Shown: positions 18,141-27,487, counted from the first letter of the stretch. The stretch: DNA of 64,000 nt from Desulfobacca_B sp046538075 (GCA_046538075.1 JBKHJN010000011.1:8839-72838), one strand, 5' to 3'. The notes: a model not told the origin generated them from the sequence alone. Numbers and translations are program-made.

Positions 18141-19559
18141 ATGACTGCAATTAAGTTTGGAACCTCGGGCTGGCGCGGACTTCTGGCTGAAGATTTCACC
18201 TTTGCCAATGCCCGTCTGGTCTGCCAGGCGATCGCCGATTATTTGCGGAAAGAAGGATTGGGGTCCCGGGGGGTGGTCATCAGTTATGATACCCGCTTTT
18301 TATCTGAAAGTTTTGCCGAGGCCGCGGTCGAAGTCATGGCCGGCAATGGCCTAACCAGCTACCTGACCACCCGGGACGTCCCGACCCCGGTGGTGACTTT
18401 CGCCATTATCCATGACCGGCGGGATGGGGGGATTAATTTCACTGCCAGCCACAATCCCGCGCCTTACAATGGCCTCAAGTTTTCCCCGGCCTGGGGCGGT
18501 CCGGCTCCTTCTCCGGTGACCAATGCCATTGAAGCCATCATTCAGGAAATAAGCCATAAAGATATCAAAATCTTGCCGCTGTCTGAGGCCCGGCGCCAGG
18601 GGTTGGTAACCGATATTGACCCCCGTCAGGATTATTTCCGGGATCTGGCTGCCAAAGTAGATACCAACATCCTTAAACAGGCCGGGCTCAAGGTGGTGGT
18701 GGATCCGCTGTATGGGACCGGCCGGGGCTATCTGGATGGGTTTCTCCAAGAAGCCGGGGTGACCGTTGAGACCCTGCACGACTGGCGGGACCCTTATTTT
18801 GGCGGACACCAGCCCGAGCCTTCAGCCGAGATCTTGGCCGAGCTGCGGAACCGGGTAAAAACCAGCGGCGCTGATCTGGGGCTGGCGGTGGACGGCGATG
18901 CCGACCGCTTCGGGGTCATCGACGGCCAGGGAGATTATCATGAAGCTAACGAAATCCTGGCGCTATTGCTGGATTATCTGATCGAGACCCGGGGCTGGAA
19001 GGACGGCGTGGCGCGCAGCGTCTCCACCACCCATCTCATTGATCGGATCGCCGCCTACCACGGGCTGCCGGTTTATGAAACTAAGGTAGGCTTCAAATAT
19101 CTGGGGGATTTTATCCTTAAAAATAAGGTTACCATGGTGGCTGAAGAGAGCGAAGGCTTCTCCATGAAAGGCCATTTACCGGAAAAAGACGGCATCCTGG
19201 CCGGCCTGCTGGTCGCCGAAATGGTGGCCCGGAAAGGCAAAGGCCTTCCTCAGTTGCGGGATGAATTATTCGCCCGGGTGGGGCCGGTCTACACCCGCCG
19301 CATCAATCTTCGCCTGGCGGACGAAGTCCAGGAGCGCTTGCTGGCCCGGCTGCCCACTCCTCCCTCCCATATTGCCGGCCTGGCGGTCAGCCAGCATGTG
19401 AGCATCGACGGCCATAAGTATATCCTGGAGGACGGCAGCTGGCTGTGCCTGAGGCCCTCGGGCACCGAACCGGTGGTGCGGCTCTATCTGGAAGCCCACA
19501 GTCCTGAGGCCCTAGAGAAATTGAAGCTGGCAGGCGAAGCCATGGTTCAAGAGGTTTGA
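18141..19559 (+). CDS. Phosphoglucomutase/phosphomannomutase family protein
   Basis: 472 residues of the alpha-D-phosphohexomutase superfamily: N-terminal FGTSGWRGLLAEDF, catalytic serine loop TASHNPAPYNGLKF, metal-binding DGDADRFG, sugar-specificity loop EESEGFS, and the C-terminal phosphate-binding RPSGTEPVVRLY. Such enzymes interconvert hexose 1- and 6-phosphates; glucose, mannose or glucosamine specificity cannot be decided by reading. GGGAGGAATC precedes the ATG, and the M50 protease gene starts 6 nt after its stop. Confidence 0.93.
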   Translation: MTAIKFGTSGWRGLLAEDFTFANARLVCQAIADYLRKEGLGSRGVVISYDTRFLSESFAEAAVEVMAGNGLTSYLTTRDVPTPVVTFAIIHDRRDGGINFTASHNPAPYNGLKFSPAWGGPAPSPVTNAIEAIIQEISHKDIKILPLSEARRQGLVTDIDPRQDYFRDLAAKVDTNILKQAGLKVVVDPLYGTGRGYLDGFLQEAGVTVETLHDWRDPYFGGHQPEPSAEILAELRNRVKTSGADLGLAVDGDADRFGVIDGQGDYHEANEILALLLDYLIETRGWKDGVARSVSTTHLIDRIAAYHGLPVYETKVGFKYLGDFILKNKVTMVAEESEGFSMKGHLPEKDGILAGLLVAEMVARKGKGLPQLRDELFARVGPVYTRRINLRLADEVQERLLARLPTPPSHIAGLAVSQHVSIDGHKYILEDGSWLCLRPSGTEPVVRLYLEAHSPEALEKLKLAGEAMVQEV

Positions 19560-19565
19560 TCATCC

Positions 19566-20186
19566 ATGCTGCAAATGCAAACCGCCATCGACATCGCCCT
19601 GATGGTGGTGGTGTTATTCTTTTCGGTTATCGTCCACGAAGTGGCCCACGGCTATGTCGCCCTCCTCAACGGCGATCCCACTGCCAAGGTCTATGGCCGC
19701 TTGAGTTTCAATCCGCTGGTCCACATCGATCCGATCGGCACTGTCTTGGTCCCCGCCATCCTGCTGCTCAGCCAAGCGGGCATCCTGTTTGGCTGGGCCA
19801 AACCAGTGCCGGTTAATCCGTTGAATTATCATAATTATCGCCAGGGAGAAATCACCGTCAGCGTTGCCGGACCGCTCAGCAATATCTTGCTGGCCGTGAT
19901 TTTTGCGCTGCTGCTGCGAGTCGCCGGGGATAATCCGGGTCTGGTTCATTTGTGCTATTATGGTTGTATTATCAATATCTTCCTGGCTCTGTTCAATCTC
20001 ATCCCCATACCCCCGCTGGACGGCTCCCATGTGCTTATGCACCTGTTGCCCCGTCCTTTGGACCGCTACTATGCGCAACTGGAGCCGGTAGGGTTTGTGA
20101 TCATCCTGATCCTGCTCTATACCGGAGTGTTAAACTTTATTCTGATGCCGATTTTTCGATTTCTGGCCACCTTGTTGTTGACTTGA
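19566..20186 (+). CDS. Site-2-protease-family (M50) membrane metalloprotease
   Basis: 206 residues, mostly hydrophobic with five to six membrane segments. The zinc ligands are visible in VIVHEVAHGYVA (HExxH) and in the second motif IPIPPLDGSHVL (third ligand Asp). It is the short rhomboid-unlike S2P form found in many bacteria, with no PDZ domain, and probably cleaves transmembrane substrates. It is co-transcribed with the phosphohexomutase gene. Confidence 0.92.
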   Translation: MLQMQTAIDIALMVVVLFFSVIVHEVAHGYVALLNGDPTAKVYGRLSFNPLVHIDPIGTVLVPAILLLSQAGILFGWAKPVPVNPLNYHNYRQGEITVSVAGPLSNILLAVIFALLLRVAGDNPGLVHLCYYGCIINIFLALFNLIPIPPLDGSHVLMHLLPRPLDRYYAQLEPVGFVIILILLYTGVLNFILMPIFRFLATLLLT

Positions 20187-20374
20187 TAAAAGTATAATAA
20201 TAGTAATAACATGGCCTCCTTGTTCCCCAGCAGTGCCGCCTCGGAACCCGGCCCCTCCTTGAGTTCATCCATTGCTTTTTTGCCTGTAAAAATTCGGTTG
20301 ACCAAAAATAATTTTCCGGACAAGCCATAAAATTAGTAAAATAAAGCTGGGACAGGCAAAAACAGGAGGTAAAT

Positions 20375-20602
20375 ATGATAATCTGCAAGCTCAACGAACT
20401 GATGGAAAAGAATCAGATCTTGGATTTTGGGCGCCTATCCAAGGAAACGGAAATCGCCAAAGATGTTCTGATCCGTCTGGCCGAGAACCAATGGCACCAG
20501 GTCCGCCGGGAGCACCTCGACCGCCTCTGTGAGTATTTCGATTGTGGGATCAAAGATCTGTTGGAGTACCAGATGTTTCCAGGGAGCGTCCTGCCGGCTT
20601 AA
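20375..20602 (+). CDS. Small XRE/Cro-like helix-turn-helix protein
   Basis: 75 residues. The layout (GRLSKETEIAKDVLIRLAEN followed by LDRLCEYFDCGIKDLL) matches the single-domain Cro/C1-type HTH regulators whose last helix ends in DLLEY. AGGAGG precedes the ATG. No signal or extra domain is seen. The target is unknown; the gene stands alone between the M50 protease gene and ispG. Confidence 0.8.
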   Translation: MIICKLNELMEKNQILDFGRLSKETEIAKDVLIRLAENQWHQVRREHLDRLCEYFDCGIKDLLEYQMFPGSVLPA

Positions 20603-20770
20603 AATAAGGTATAATATATAAAGATTACAAAAAATGTCTTACCAAACAGCGGTTTTCAATAATTTTTCCGCTAAAAGAGAGGTTATCCAGAGGGGGCTGG
20701 GCTGGGCCGCCCTAAAAGGCTGAGCCGAAAGTTGACCGAACTCCTCTTCGATGCTATAGGATGATCAACT

Positions 20771-21877
20771 GTGGACGATAAGTTTGCTATAGTCAGCCCG
20801 CGGAGACTGACCAGAGTAATTTCCGTCGGCGGCGTCCAGATCGGCGGCGGCGCTCCGGTGGTGGTGCAATCCATGACCAACACCGATACCTGCCAGGTGG
20901 ACGCCACCCTGGCCCAGATCGAGCGCCTGTCCGCGGCCGGCTGCGAGCTAGTGCGTCTGGCCATCCCCAACCAGGAGGCGGTTCAGACCTTTAAGGAAAT
21001 CAAAGCAAATAGCCCGGTGCCCCTCATTGCCGACATCCATTTCAATCATCGGCTGGCCCTGGCCGCTTTGGAGCATGGCGCCGACGCGGTGCGGATCAAT
21101 CCGGGAAATCTGGGCGGGATTGACAAAACCCGGCCGGTAGTGGCGGCCTGCCAGGAACTGGAGCGGCCCCTGCGGTTGGGGGTCAATGCCGGTTCTCTAG
21201 AGGCCGATCTGTTGGCCCAGCACGGCGGCCCCACGGCTCCGGCTCTGGTGGAGAGCGCCCTTAGATGGGTGCACCAGTTTGAGGACTGGGGCTTTGACAA
21301 CTTTAAGATTTCTCTCAAATCTTCCGATGTATTAATTAATGTCGCCGCCTACCGGGAGTTGGCCCGGCTGGTGGATTACCCTCTGCATTTGGGGGTCACC
21401 GAGGCCGGCGGCCTGATTGCCGGTACGGTAAAATCGGCCCTGGGCATTGGCCTGCTTTTGGCGCAAGGGATTGGCGACACCATCCGGGTCTCTTTGACCC
21501 GCGACCCGGTGGAAGAGGTGCGGGTAGCCTACGAAATCCTGCGGGCCTTGCATCTCAGGAATCGCGGCGTCGAACTGATCTCCTGCCCTACCTGCGGCCG
21601 CTGCCAGATCGACCTGTTCACCCTGGCCGAGGAGGCGGAAAAACGGCTGATACCGCTGCGCCAGCCCCTCAAAGTGGCGATTATGGGCTGTGTGGTCAAC
21701 GGCCCCGGCGAGGCCCGGGAGGCCGATGTCGGCATTGCCGGCGGCAAAGGGGTAGGGGCGCTGTTCAAGCACGGGGAGTTGGTCCGCCAGGTTCCGGAGG
21801 CCGACCTGCTCACCGCCTTGCTGGAGGAAGTGGCGGCCATGACCGGGGAGGCAGTAGAAATTCCTCCGGAGGATTAA
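20771..21877 (+). CDS. ispG: 4-hydroxy-3-methylbut-2-enyl diphosphate synthase
   Basis: 368 residues, the short bacterial form. N-terminal TIM barrel (VVVQSMTNTDT, ADIHFNHRLAL) and C-terminal iron-sulfur domain with ligands in SCPTCGRCQ and MGCVVNGPGEA. It reduces MEcPP to HMBPP in the MEP pathway using a [4Fe-4S] cluster. The start is GTG (the overlapping ATG is out of frame). It complements dxs and ispA at 9.8-12.7 kb. Confidence 0.96.
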   Translation: MDDKFAIVSPRRLTRVISVGGVQIGGGAPVVVQSMTNTDTCQVDATLAQIERLSAAGCELVRLAIPNQEAVQTFKEIKANSPVPLIADIHFNHRLALAALEHGADAVRINPGNLGGIDKTRPVVAACQELERPLRLGVNAGSLEADLLAQHGGPTAPALVESALRWVHQFEDWGFDNFKISLKSSDVLINVAAYRELARLVDYPLHLGVTEAGGLIAGTVKSALGIGLLLAQGIGDTIRVSLTRDPVEEVRVAYEILRALHLRNRGVELISCPTCGRCQIDLFTLAEEAEKRLIPLRQPLKVAIMGCVVNGPGEAREADVGIAGGKGVGALFKHGELVRQVPEADLLTALLEEVAAMTGEAVEIPPED

Positions 21878-21944
21878 ATTAAGGGCGGCAACCGGCATTA
21901 CCATTTAATTTGGACAGTCTTAAGAAATTATTTAAAAAATTTTA

Positions 21945-21973
21945 TTGACATCCTAAGAAAAAGCTTCTATGTA
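21945..21973 (+). promoter_or_regulatory. Promoter of the 21.99-kb lipoprotein gene
   Basis: TTGACA (21945-21950) and TATGTA (21968-21973) with a 17-bp spacer, followed by AAGGAGG ahead of the ATG at 21995. Confidence 0.7.
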
Positions 21974-21994
21974 AAGAGCAAGGAGGGCTGAAAA

Positions 21995-22423
21995 ATGAGA
22001 CTGATGATGGCAATTGGTTTAATTGTATTGGTTAGTTTTTGTTTTTGCAGCTGTGCCACCGTAGATCATTCTGTGCGTATTGACACTGATAATACTGATG
22101 GCTACGCCACCGGTTATTACAAGGATGATCGTTTCGGACAACTGGGAAGCTGGGGATTTTGGTTTTTAGGAGGGTATGGTGGTGATACGGTGTCTTGCTG
22201 GCCCTGGCGAGACCGGCAGGGATACAGCGATCCGGTACAATTTGCTAAAGCGATTACTATGATCAACTATAGTAAAAAATTAAAACGCATCGAGTACGAT
22301 CGCTATGGTGAAATTGTCGGATATGAATTTGATACCAAACCGTCTCGAGTAATAAAAAGATACCAACAAATGCCCAGTCAACAGAGTCTGCCTCCCTCAT
22401 TTGGCTATGAGCCGATTGAATAA
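21995..22423 (+). CDS. Lipoprotein of unknown function
   Basis: 142 residues with an N-terminal signal (MRLMMAIGLIVLVSFCFCSC) ending in a lipobox-like cysteine. The mature part is rich in Gly, Tyr and Asp and holds no domain I recognise (SWGFWFLGGYGGDTVSCWPW; KRIEYDRYGEIVGYEF). It has its own promoter. Its codon use and base composition are more AT-rich than the flanking genes. A second unknown lipoprotein gene follows 160 bp downstream. Confidence 0.7.
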   Translation: MRLMMAIGLIVLVSFCFCSCATVDHSVRIDTDNTDGYATGYYKDDRFGQLGSWGFWFLGGYGGDTVSCWPWRDRQGYSDPVQFAKAITMINYSKKLKRIEYDRYGEIVGYEFDTKPSRVIKRYQQMPSQQSLPPSFGYEPIE

Positions 22424-22583
22424 ACAGTTTTTATACCATGTGGTCATCCTATTGCCTGCATGGTAGTTTAATTAAGTTCACTGCCATTGCAACTTTAATA
22501 TTGCAGTCCTCTAAAACTAAAAAGCATGGCAGTCAGGTAGTAGCTCAATAAAACTGGACCATTGCATTTGCAGGGAGGTTATC

Positions 22584-23060
22584 ATGTCCAAAACCTCAAA
22601 GATTATGCTGGTTGTGCCACTGATGGCATTTGTCTTCGCTTGTGCTACCAACCAGGGGGTGCAGCAATCTGCCAGCCCAGCTGATTCGGCAATGCTAATT
22701 GACCCCGCGTCTTATGAGCTGGCGGGTCTGCCTGAAATACGAGATCTCCCCCTTCCGCAACCTCCCAAAAAGGCACACAAAAAAGTGCGTTCTTACGTCG
22801 GGGTTATCAGGAATTATACCAACCATGAAATCTTTATCCCTTCGCAAAACAGTCAGGGAACCTTGATGGTTCCGCCGCGCGGCTGGATAGAATTCATTAC
22901 CTGGACGGACCAAGTCAACTTCACCGCCTATGTTGATGGCAAGCCTTACCGGTGTTTTAAGATTAAGGCCAAGCGCGGGGAATATCCTTTCATGTGTGAG
23001 GATTACGATTTCATGGCGATTATCGGTTCTAAATCCACCGCCGTAGAAGGGCTGGGATAG
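22584..23060 (+). CDS. Second lipoprotein of unknown function
   Basis: 158 residues with a lipoprotein signal (MLVVPLMAFVFAC) and a Pro/Lys-rich linker (LPLPQPPKKAHKKVRSY). The mature domain (GVIRNYTNHEIFIPSQN, PPRGWIEFITW, AYVDGKPYRCFKI, GEYPFMC) looks like a small beta-sandwich. GGGAGG precedes the ATG. No family is recognised. Proximity to the preceding lipoprotein gene suggests related envelope roles, but there is no stronger link. Confidence 0.7.
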   Translation: MSKTSKIMLVVPLMAFVFACATNQGVQQSASPADSAMLIDPASYELAGLPEIRDLPLPQPPKKAHKKVRSYVGVIRNYTNHEIFIPSQNSQGTLMVPPRGWIEFITWTDQVNFTAYVDGKPYRCFKIKAKRGEYPFMCEDYDFMAIIGSKSTAVEGLG

Positions 23061-23130
23061 CTGGGCGATATACAAAGGCGCCAGCGCTTCCCGTCCCCGA
23101 GTGTTGCAGGCCTTGGCTAAATTTTGCGGG

Positions 23131-23212
23131 ACCACAGAGGCACAGAGGCCCGAAGATCTATAAGGCCTAGTTCAGGCAGACCCAATATAGGTCTCTCTGT
23201 GTCTCTACGGTT
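23131..23212. repeat. Imperfect palindromic intergenic repeat
   Basis: ACCACAGAGGCACAGAGG (23131-23148) and CTCTCTGTGTCTCTACGGT (23193-23211) are imperfect inverted repeats around a 44-nt centre. The arm sequence is of the type found repeatedly between genes in diverse bacteria. The rest of the 366-bp gap 23061-23426 shows no gene; a promoter lies at 23342-23370. Confidence 0.5.
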
Positions 23213-23341
23213 AAAAATTAGAGCTGTTTAAACTCCCGAACAAAGGCCCCCTGACGGATCCCTCTGTACCGTTTAGTCAACCCCCCCATAACCATCCGCT
23301 TGCTGGTCTCCGGTCAGGGTCCTAGCGCTCCGCTATATACC

Positions 23342-23370
23342 TTGACAAGCGGCCGGAGAATATATTAAGA
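23342..23370 (+). promoter_or_regulatory. Candidate promoter of the biotin carboxylase operon
   Basis: TTGACA (23342-23347) and TTAAGA (23365-23370) are 17 bp apart; initiation would fall about 50 nt before the ATG at 23427. Confidence 0.55.
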
Positions 23371-23426
23371 TCTAAGAAAAATGAGTAGTTTTGCATACTT
23401 TTAGTCTGAGCGAGCAAGTTCTATAA

Positions 23427-24860
23427 ATGTTTAATAAAGTTCTGATCGCCAACCGGGGGGAGATTGCCATCCGGGTCATCCGGGCCTGTAAAGAGTTGAA
23501 TATCCCCACGGTTACTATTTTTACGGAACAGGACGCCAGCGCTCTGCACATTCAGAAAGCGGACCAGTCTATCCTGGTAACTCCGGGGCCGATTGCCGGT
23601 TATCTGGATTATGAGCAGATCATTAAGGTGGCCAAATGGGCCGGAGCCGACGCTATTCATCCGGGCTACGGCTTTATTGCGGAAAACTGGCGGTTTGCCC
23701 AGGCCTGCGAGGATAACGGCCTTACCTTTATCGGGCCGCCCGCGGCGGCCATTCGAGCCATGGGCAGCAAGACCCAGGCCCGGGAGATCATGGAGGCAGC
23801 CGCGGTGCCGATTATACCTGGCTCTCCGATCATTAATAGCGAAGGTGAAGCCACCTACTGGGCCGCCCGCATCGGCTATCCGCTGTTAATCAAGGCTAAG
23901 GCGGGAGGCGGGGGCCGCGGCATGCGGTTGGTTCACAATGACGAGGAGCTAAAACGGGGCCTGCACTCGGCCCGCACCGAAGCCCGGAAGACCTTTGGCG
24001 ATGAAGCAGTCTATCTGGAAAAGTTCGTCTCCGAACCCAAGCATATCGAAATCCAGTTGATGGCGGACCGATATGGCCAAATCGTCTATTTGGGGGAACG
24101 GGACTGCTCTATTCAGCGGCGGCATCAGAAATTGATCGAAATTGCTCCGTCTTTGGTGCTGACGCCGCAAAAACGGATGGAAATGGGAGAGGTTGCCAAG
24201 CGCGCCGCCCGCCAGATCGGCTATCACTCCGTCGGCACGGTGGAATTTTTAGTCGACCGCCATCTCAATTACTATTTCCTCGAAGTCAATACCCGCATCC
24301 AGGTCGAGCATACCATTACCGAACTGATCACCGGCATCGACATAGCCAAAGAACAGATCCGGCTGGCGGCTGGAGAGCCCTTGCAATTGACTCAGGATGA
24401 AGTCAGCCTGCGCGGCTACGCCATCGAGTGTCGGATCAATGCTGAGGATCCGCGCAACAATTTTTTCCCCTCTCCCGGGAAAATTACCAAATACCAGTCT
24501 CCGGGGGGGTTCGGGGTTCGTATTGATGGCTGTATATTCGGCGGATATGAGGTGCCGCCCTACTTCGACCCGATGATCTCCAAGCTCTGCGTCTGGGGGC
24601 TCACCTGGGAGGAAGCGGTGCAGCGCATGCAGCGGGCCCTGGATGAGTATCTCATCCGGGGGATCAAAACCACTATTCCACTTTATAAAAAATTACTGCA
24701 AGACGAGGAATTCCGCAGCGGCCAGTTTACCACCGAATACATGGAGAAAAAGATCCAGGCATTGAGCTATGAAGATGTCAAAGAACCCTGGGACATTTTT
24801 TATATTGCCGCGGCTGCCTTATTTTTTGAATTAAATTCTTTCTATGCGGAGCAGAGCTAA
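23427..24860 (+). CDS. Biotin carboxylase (AccC/PycA type)
   Basis: 477 residues with the full ATP-grasp biotin carboxylase set: ATP-binding KAKAGGGGRGMRLV, ERDCSIQRRHQKLIE, and the catalytic EVNTRIQVEHTITE and ECRINAEDP. It carboxylates biotin on a carrier protein with ATP and bicarbonate. The C-terminus is about 25 residues longer than typical AccC and resembles the A subunit of two-subunit pyruvate carboxylases. The carboxyltransferase-like gene begins 5 nt downstream, but neither protein carries a biotinyl domain. Confidence 0.95.
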   Translation: MFNKVLIANRGEIAIRVIRACKELNIPTVTIFTEQDASALHIQKADQSILVTPGPIAGYLDYEQIIKVAKWAGADAIHPGYGFIAENWRFAQACEDNGLTFIGPPAAAIRAMGSKTQAREIMEAAAVPIIPGSPIINSEGEATYWAARIGYPLLIKAKAGGGGRGMRLVHNDEELKRGLHSARTEARKTFGDEAVYLEKFVSEPKHIEIQLMADRYGQIVYLGERDCSIQRRHQKLIEIAPSLVLTPQKRMEMGEVAKRAARQIGYHSVGTVEFLVDRHLNYYFLEVNTRIQVEHTITELITGIDIAKEQIRLAAGEPLQLTQDEVSLRGYAIECRINAEDPRNNFFPSPGKITKYQSPGGFGVRIDGCIFGGYEVPPYFDPMISKLCVWGLTWEEAVQRMQRALDEYLIRGIKTTIPLYKKLLQDEEFRSGQFTTEYMEKKIQALSYEDVKEPWDIFYIAAAALFFELNSFYAEQS

Positions 24861-24865
24861 ACTCT

Positions 24866-26563
24866 ATGTTTATGCCGGTAAAGGTCTCAGACGTCACTTT
24901 GCGGGACGGCATCGAGGATTTCGTCCTCAAGTATATCCATATAGAAGAACTGGTGCGCCTGGGCGAACTGCTGGATCGGGCCGGGTTTTATTCTATTGAT
25001 TGTTGGGGTGGAACTACTTTTTATGCGGCCCTAACCGCTCTCAAAGAAGATCCGTGGGAACGTTTGAAGAAGTTGCGGCGGGCCGTTCACCACACTCCGT
25101 TGCAGATGATCGTCCGCGGCCAGATGCTGGTCGGCTTCAAGCCCTACCATAAAGAGTTAGTGCGGAAATTTATGAGCAAAGCCGCGGCCTTGGGGATTGA
25201 TATTTTCCGGATTTACGACTCCTTGAACGATCTCCAGAATATGAAGCTGACCATTACCGTGGCCAAGGAACTGCGCAAGCAGGTCGAAGCCACCCTGTTA
25301 TTCTCTCTTAATCCGCATATCAAAACTGACGATTATATCCGGCTGGCCGGGGAGTTGATCCATTTGGGGGCGGATGCTATCTGCATCAATGACTCCTTTG
25401 GGGTCATGACCCCCCATCAGGTGGCCAGCCTGGTGGCCTCCTATCGGAAATACTTCAGCCAGCCGCTGCGGTTGCACTTGCATGACAACCACCAGACGGC
25501 CCTGACCTCCTACCAGGAGGGCATCCGGTCGGGGGCGGAGATGGTCGATACCATCCTGTCCGCCCTGGCCTGGCCTTATGGGCCGCCGGCGGTAGAATCT
25601 CTGGTATTTTCCCTGGGGGGCACCCTTTACGACCCGCATCTGGACGTGGACGTTCTGAGTGAAATTTCTGAATATATCCGGTCCTTGAAAAAAAGTTACA
25701 ACTATCAGGAACCGGTCCTGAAAAGATCGGTGGATCATCTGGCCGGAGGGTATCTCCCCGGACCGCTAAAAGAATTTATCCGGGAGGAATTAATCCGCCG
25801 GAAGGCCCGGGATCGTCAGCAGTTAGCCTTCAAAGAGGGTAAAAAGGTCTGGGAAGATTTGGGCTTCCCGCCGCTTAAAGGCCGGATTCTGGAAATCGTT
25901 GGCGAACAGACGGTAGAAAATATCTTTTCCCGGCATCGTTATGAGACCATCACCCCAGGCATGCGGGATCTGGTGCAAGGGCGTTATGGTCGGCTTTATA
26001 CCCCGGCCAACGACGCATTGCGGCGCCGGGCCATGGCCGCGGCCGAGGCCGAGGCCGGACCGGGTTGGGAAGGAACCCTGCGACACCTCCCGGGTCTGAC
26101 CCGGGAAGAGGATGTGCTCACCTATTCCTTATTTCCAGAGGAGGCCAGCGGGTTTTTCCGGCTCAAGCTGCAGGCGCCGACCGAAAAGGCCCCTAGCCCG
26201 GCAGCCGCGGCTCCGGCTGCTCCTGCCCCGGAGGCCCCTGTCCGCCTTCCTCCGGCCATCCCGCGGGGTTTAAGTATGATTCTGAAAGGGGAAGAGGTTA
26301 CGGCCCGGATGGAAGGGATCGGGCCGCTGCGCAACAATAAACAGACTCTGTTTGTCAGTGTGTTCGACCACACCGAAGAGATTGAAGTCCACCGTCCGGC
26401 CAGCGCCGATCGGATGCCGGAATATGTTGTTACCATGCACGGTGAGACCTATCGGATAAAATTCAAGAAGGCCTTTCCCAAAGAAGAAGAATATGTCCCG
26501 ATCTTTCTGGAGGTCAACGGCAAGATCGAGGAATTTCTAATCAAACATATCCATATCGATTGA
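24866..26563 (+). CDS. Pyruvate carboxylase B/OadA-like protein with degenerate active site
   Basis: 565 residues. Residues 5-270 form a DRE-TIM barrel like the pyruvate carboxylase carboxyltransferase (DCWGGTTF, DIFRIYDSLND, LHLHDNHQ with the metal-binding HxH at 204/206). Residues about 275-420 match the PYC_OADA domain (LGFPPLKG, IVGEQTVENIF), then an Ala/Pro linker. Canonical residues are replaced: the carbamylated Lys of IKDMAG is Asn175 (INDSFG), the catalytic Thr of the GTSHP loop is Tyr238, and RDxHQS reads RDGIED. The C-terminal ~100 residues lack a biotin-attachment Met-Lys-Met. It is homologous to a carboxyltransferase, but its activity is in doubt. Confidence 0.8.
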   Translation: MFMPVKVSDVTLRDGIEDFVLKYIHIEELVRLGELLDRAGFYSIDCWGGTTFYAALTALKEDPWERLKKLRRAVHHTPLQMIVRGQMLVGFKPYHKELVRKFMSKAAALGIDIFRIYDSLNDLQNMKLTITVAKELRKQVEATLLFSLNPHIKTDDYIRLAGELIHLGADAICINDSFGVMTPHQVASLVASYRKYFSQPLRLHLHDNHQTALTSYQEGIRSGAEMVDTILSALAWPYGPPAVESLVFSLGGTLYDPHLDVDVLSEISEYIRSLKKSYNYQEPVLKRSVDHLAGGYLPGPLKEFIREELIRRKARDRQQLAFKEGKKVWEDLGFPPLKGRILEIVGEQTVENIFSRHRYETITPGMRDLVQGRYGRLYTPANDALRRRAMAAAEAEAGPGWEGTLRHLPGLTREEDVLTYSLFPEEASGFFRLKLQAPTEKAPSPAAAAPAAPAPEAPVRLPPAIPRGLSMILKGEEVTARMEGIGPLRNNKQTLFVSVFDHTEEIEVHRPASADRMPEYVVTMHGETYRIKFKKAFPKEEEYVPIFLEVNGKIEEFLIKHIHID

Positions 26564-26644
26564 TTTAATCCGCCGGGGTTGTCTGGTGTAGCTACCACCG
26601 GCTTTTTCTGTTGATTTCCAGGTTCCGGTCCAAAGGAGGGCATT

Positions 26645-27487
26645 ATGGGAGTACGTTATCGGACATTGCCAGTGGGTTGGTATCCGGGTTCGGCCCGTGC
26701 CTGCCAGGAAGAGATCGCCGACTTTATCAGCGGGGTTAAACCTCTCCCCACCGGAACCAAGGTTTATGGCGGCATCATGCCGCACGCCGGCTGGTACTTT
26801 TCCGGCAAACTGGGAGCCCAGGTGTTTTATCTGGCCGCCCAGGTGGCTCAGCCCCAGGTCGTCTGTGTGTTTGGCGGCCACCTGGGCAGCGGCTCCCCAC
26901 CCCTGATAGTCAGCGACGAGTCTTGGGAGACACCGCTGGGGACCATCGAGATAGCTACCGAGATGTTAACACCGCTTAAAGAACGCCTGCGGTTTCAGGA
27001 AGATTATCCCGGCGACAATACCATCGAAATCCAACTGCCGTTTGTCCAACACTTTTTCCCCCAGGCCAAATTATTGGCTCTGCGCGCTCCCCATTCTCCT
27101 CAGGCCCTTGAATTGGGCCGGGCCGTGGCCGAGGTGACTCAAAATTTAAACCTCAGCCTGATGGCCTTTGGTTCGGCTGACCTTACCCATTATGGCCCCA
27201 ACTATGGCTGGGCGCCCAAAGGCTATGGGGCGGCGGCGGTCCAGTGGGTCAAAGAAGTCAACGATAAGTACTTTATCGACCAGGCCCTGGCCCTAAACGC
27301 CGAGGGGGTGCTTCAGGCCGCGGCCCGGGATAACAGCTCCTGCAGTGCCGGGGCAGTTGCCGCGGCCATAACTGCCGCCCAGGCCCTGGGAGCCACTCAG
27401 GCCCGGCTAGTCGACTATTATACCAGCTATGACATCCGCCCGGGCGATAGTTTCGTGGGTTACGCCGGGATCGTGCTGACTGGATAA
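26645..27487 (+). CDS. amrB: MEMO1-family protein (AmmeMemoRadiSam system protein B)
   Basis: 280 residues. The family hallmarks are GIMPHAGWYFSG near the N-terminus, FGGHLGS, NTIEIQLPFVQHFFP and SADLTHYGPNYG. MEMO1 proteins have an extradiol-dioxygenase-like fold and in prokaryotes often accompany an AMMECR1 protein and a radical SAM enzyme; neither is encoded nearby here. AAAGGAGG precedes the ATG. It lies 80 bp after the carboxyltransferase-like gene and may be in its operon. Confidence 0.9.
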   Translation: MGVRYRTLPVGWYPGSARACQEEIADFISGVKPLPTGTKVYGGIMPHAGWYFSGKLGAQVFYLAAQVAQPQVVCVFGGHLGSGSPPLIVSDESWETPLGTIEIATEMLTPLKERLRFQEDYPGDNTIEIQLPFVQHFFPQAKLLALRAPHSPQALELGRAVAEVTQNLNLSLMAFGSADLTHYGPNYGWAPKGYGAAAVQWVKEVNDKYFIDQALALNAEGVLQAAARDNSSCSAGAVAAAITAAQALGATQARLVDYYTSYDIRPGDSFVGYAGIVLTG

